A stretch of 8,058 nucleotides of DNA from Pseudomonadota bacterium. GTDB taxonomy: Bacteria; Pseudomonadota; Gammaproteobacteria; Steroidobacterales; Steroidobacteraceae. The DNA lies in contig JAJXYU010000361.1 in assembly GCA_021780395.1 (NCBI GenBank), forward strand, positions 1 to 8,058, in the 5' to 3' direction. This document shows positions 6,932 to 8,058 of the stretch, piece after piece. The position numbers and the translations under genes are program-made. Within the stretch, counting starts at the first letter, position 1, and every line of letters starts with the position of its first letter. A model generated the notes under the pieces. The model was not told the origin of the DNA. It did not search any database and saw only the letters and a program-made list of their open reading frames with translations.

Positions 6932-7957
6932 ATGATCGAGAACTGGAATTTCTTCAGGGCCGAACGCAACGCGGTCGGTTCAGAGGAAGAGCGGCTGATG
7001 CAGCTCTTCCAGAACCGGGCCGGCCTGAAGAAGGCGTACGCCGATCTGCAGGACGAATTCCATTTGATGCGCGACCGCCTGAAACAGCAGGAGGGCTCAA
7101 CCGCGCGTGTGCAGGATCAGCTCGATGCACTCGCGGAACTGCTCGCCGATCCGCGCACCGGCTACTCCGCGCTCGTGTTCTTCCAGCTGCGATCGCTGTG
7201 GAAGACCTGCAATCAGCGTTTGACCGGATTCGCCGCCGACCTGTCACATCGGCAGGAGGAACGCGAGAGCGCGACGTTTCGCGAGCAGTGCGCCGAGGAG
7301 CGCGCGCGGCATCTCGCGGCGGCGGACGAGCGTGTGCGCGAGGCGCGCGCACGGGCCGACGAGAGCCGCGGCCGATTGTCGGCGGCCGAGGTCGAGCAGG
7401 CCCGTCTCGGCGCGATCTGGCACTACTTCCGGCGGCGTGACCTGCAGCGAGCGATCCATGGGTTGCGTGCCGAGGCCGCTGCCGCGGACGGTACCGTGCG
7501 CGATCTGGTCGCGGTGCGCGAGGGCATCGTCGACGAACCCGCCGAGCCATTTCCGGGAATCTCGCTCGCGGCGCGGCGGACGATCAACCTCGCGGTGATC
7601 GCGTACGCGGAGTTGCTCTGCGAGGAAGTCGATGCGTACGGCGTCGCCGCCAAGGCGAAGGAGGCGGTCGCGCGCCGCGTGCACGAGATGAGCTTCGGTG
7701 CGCGCACGGAATGCGAAGGCTACATGCAGCGGATCCAGAAGGCGATCGCCGCGGTGACCGCGCCGAAGCAAGTCAACGCGTCCGTGAAGTTGCGGCTCGA
7801 GCGGCTGCGGGGGATCTGCGATTACCGCAACCCCGCGGACACGGTGCCGACCGCGGACTCGCTGACCGCGAACGGCGGCGCGGGTCGTCCCGCGACGCCG
7901 GGGTGGAACGTGCTCGCCGAGGATTACTGGGACGTGTACTCGGTCCTGCTGCGCTGA
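6932..7957 (+). CDS. Uncharacterised coiled-coil protein, 341 residues
   Basis: I do not recognise this family. The product is highly charged and appears mainly helical. A first heptad-like coiled coil spans about residues 17-72 (AERNAV to ALAELLAD). A short aromatic/hydrophobic block, YSALVFFQLRSLWKTC, follows at 78-93. A second long Glu/Arg/Ala coiled coil runs from about 100 to 200, interrupted by WHYFRRRDLQRAIHGLR at 163-179. A mildly hydrophobic helix follows at 210-230 (ISLAARRTINLAVIAYAELLC), then a mixed helical part to about 297. A Gly/Ala/Pro/Thr linker (about 300-323) leads to an aromatic tail, WNVLAEDYWDVYSVLLR. No signal peptide, clear membrane span, nucleotide-binding motif or metal-binding cluster is visible. 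Five cysteines (C93, C120, C230, C261, C296) are scattered. ATG 6932 follows GGGG at 6922-6925 with a six-base spacer. Codon use looks like its neighbours, with no sign of transfer. A structural or adaptor role is only a guess. Confidence 0.85.
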   Translation: MIENWNFFRAERNAVGSEEERLMQLFQNRAGLKKAYADLQDEFHLMRDRLKQQEGSTARVQDQLDALAELLADPRTGYSALVFFQLRSLWKTCNQRLTGFAADLSHRQEERESATFREQCAEERARHLAAADERVREARARADESRGRLSAAEVEQARLGAIWHYFRRRDLQRAIHGLRAEAAAADGTVRDLVAVREGIVDEPAEPFPGISLAARRTINLAVIAYAELLCEEVDAYGVAAKAKEAVARRVHEMSFGARTECEGYMQRIQKAIAAVTAPKQVNASVKLRLERLRGICDYRNPADTVPTADSLTANGGAGRPATPGWNVLAEDYWDVYSVLLR

Positions 7958-7965
7958 GCGGCGCC

Positions 7966-8010
7966 GCCGCGCCGCCCTGCGCGCGGCCAGACGGCTGCGG
8001 TCGGCGCGGC
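7966..8010 (+). terminator. Inverted repeat after the last gene, possible terminator
   Basis: GCCGCGCCG (7966-7974) and CGGCGCGGC (8002-8010) are perfect nine-base inverse complements separated by 27 bases, starting eight bases after the stop of the coiled-coil gene. The long loop and absence of a T-tract make termination uncertain. The rest of the terminal 101 bases (7958-8058) is GC-rich and shows no gene I can support. Confidence 0.28.
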
Positions 8011-8058
8011 ACGTGGCGCCGTGAGGCGGGCTGTCGCGGGGCGGGCTGCCGCTGGCGA

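Noticed and set aside
7773..8012. A 79-codon - strand frame reaching into the terminal gap
   Set aside because: It is antisense to the coiled-coil gene for most of its length, with Pro/Arg/Ser-rich content and no motif.
8021..8058. GTG at 8021 as the start of a further + strand gene running off the window
   Set aside because: Only 12 codons are visible, with no ribosome binding site and an uninformative Arg/Ala-rich product.

Overview
This window is GC-rich (about two thirds or more by eye, not counted) and almost fully coding. It looks like core chromosome of a high-GC Gammaproteobacterium. The supporting evidence is a dnaX-ybaB-recR block, a divergent rsgA/orn pair, a divergent ppsA/ppsR pair, and a DUF1249 (YqiB-type) protein, a family I associate with Gammaproteobacteria. 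I cannot place it below class. Orders with GC-rich members such as Steroidobacterales, Nevskiales, Chromatiales or Xanthomonadales are all possible.

Layout: positions 1-1536 (+) hold the 3' end of dnaX (DNA polymerase III tau/gamma), ybaB/ebfC and recR, which read as one replication/repair operon. rsgA (1570-2460, -) converges on recR, and a bulged hairpin spans the two stop codons. orn (2526-3071, +) diverges from rsgA across a 65-base gap. ppsA (3081-5462, -) converges on orn with only 9 bases between the stops. ppsR (5525-6349, +) diverges from ppsA and appears to start at TTG behind a strong ribosome binding site. A DUF1249 gene (6429-6875, +) has a good promoter whose expected transcription start falls on its ATG, so it may be leaderless. 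The last gene (6932-7957, +) encodes a 341-residue coiled-coil-rich protein that I do not recognise. The final 101 bases hold a GC-rich inverted repeat and no supportable gene.

Functionally the window groups into chromosome maintenance (dnaX, ybaB, recR), ribosome maturation and terminal RNA decay (rsgA, orn), and gluconeogenic control. In the last group PpsA makes phosphoenolpyruvate from pyruvate, and PpsR switches PpsA off and on through the threonine two residues before its catalytic histidine; that threonine is present here. I found no mobile element, CRISPR array, tRNA or rRNA. No gene longer than a few hundred bases is missing: all intergenic gaps are under about 105 bases. The least explained item is the coiled-coil protein at 6932-7957. 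Nothing here clearly amounts to a new multi-gene system.
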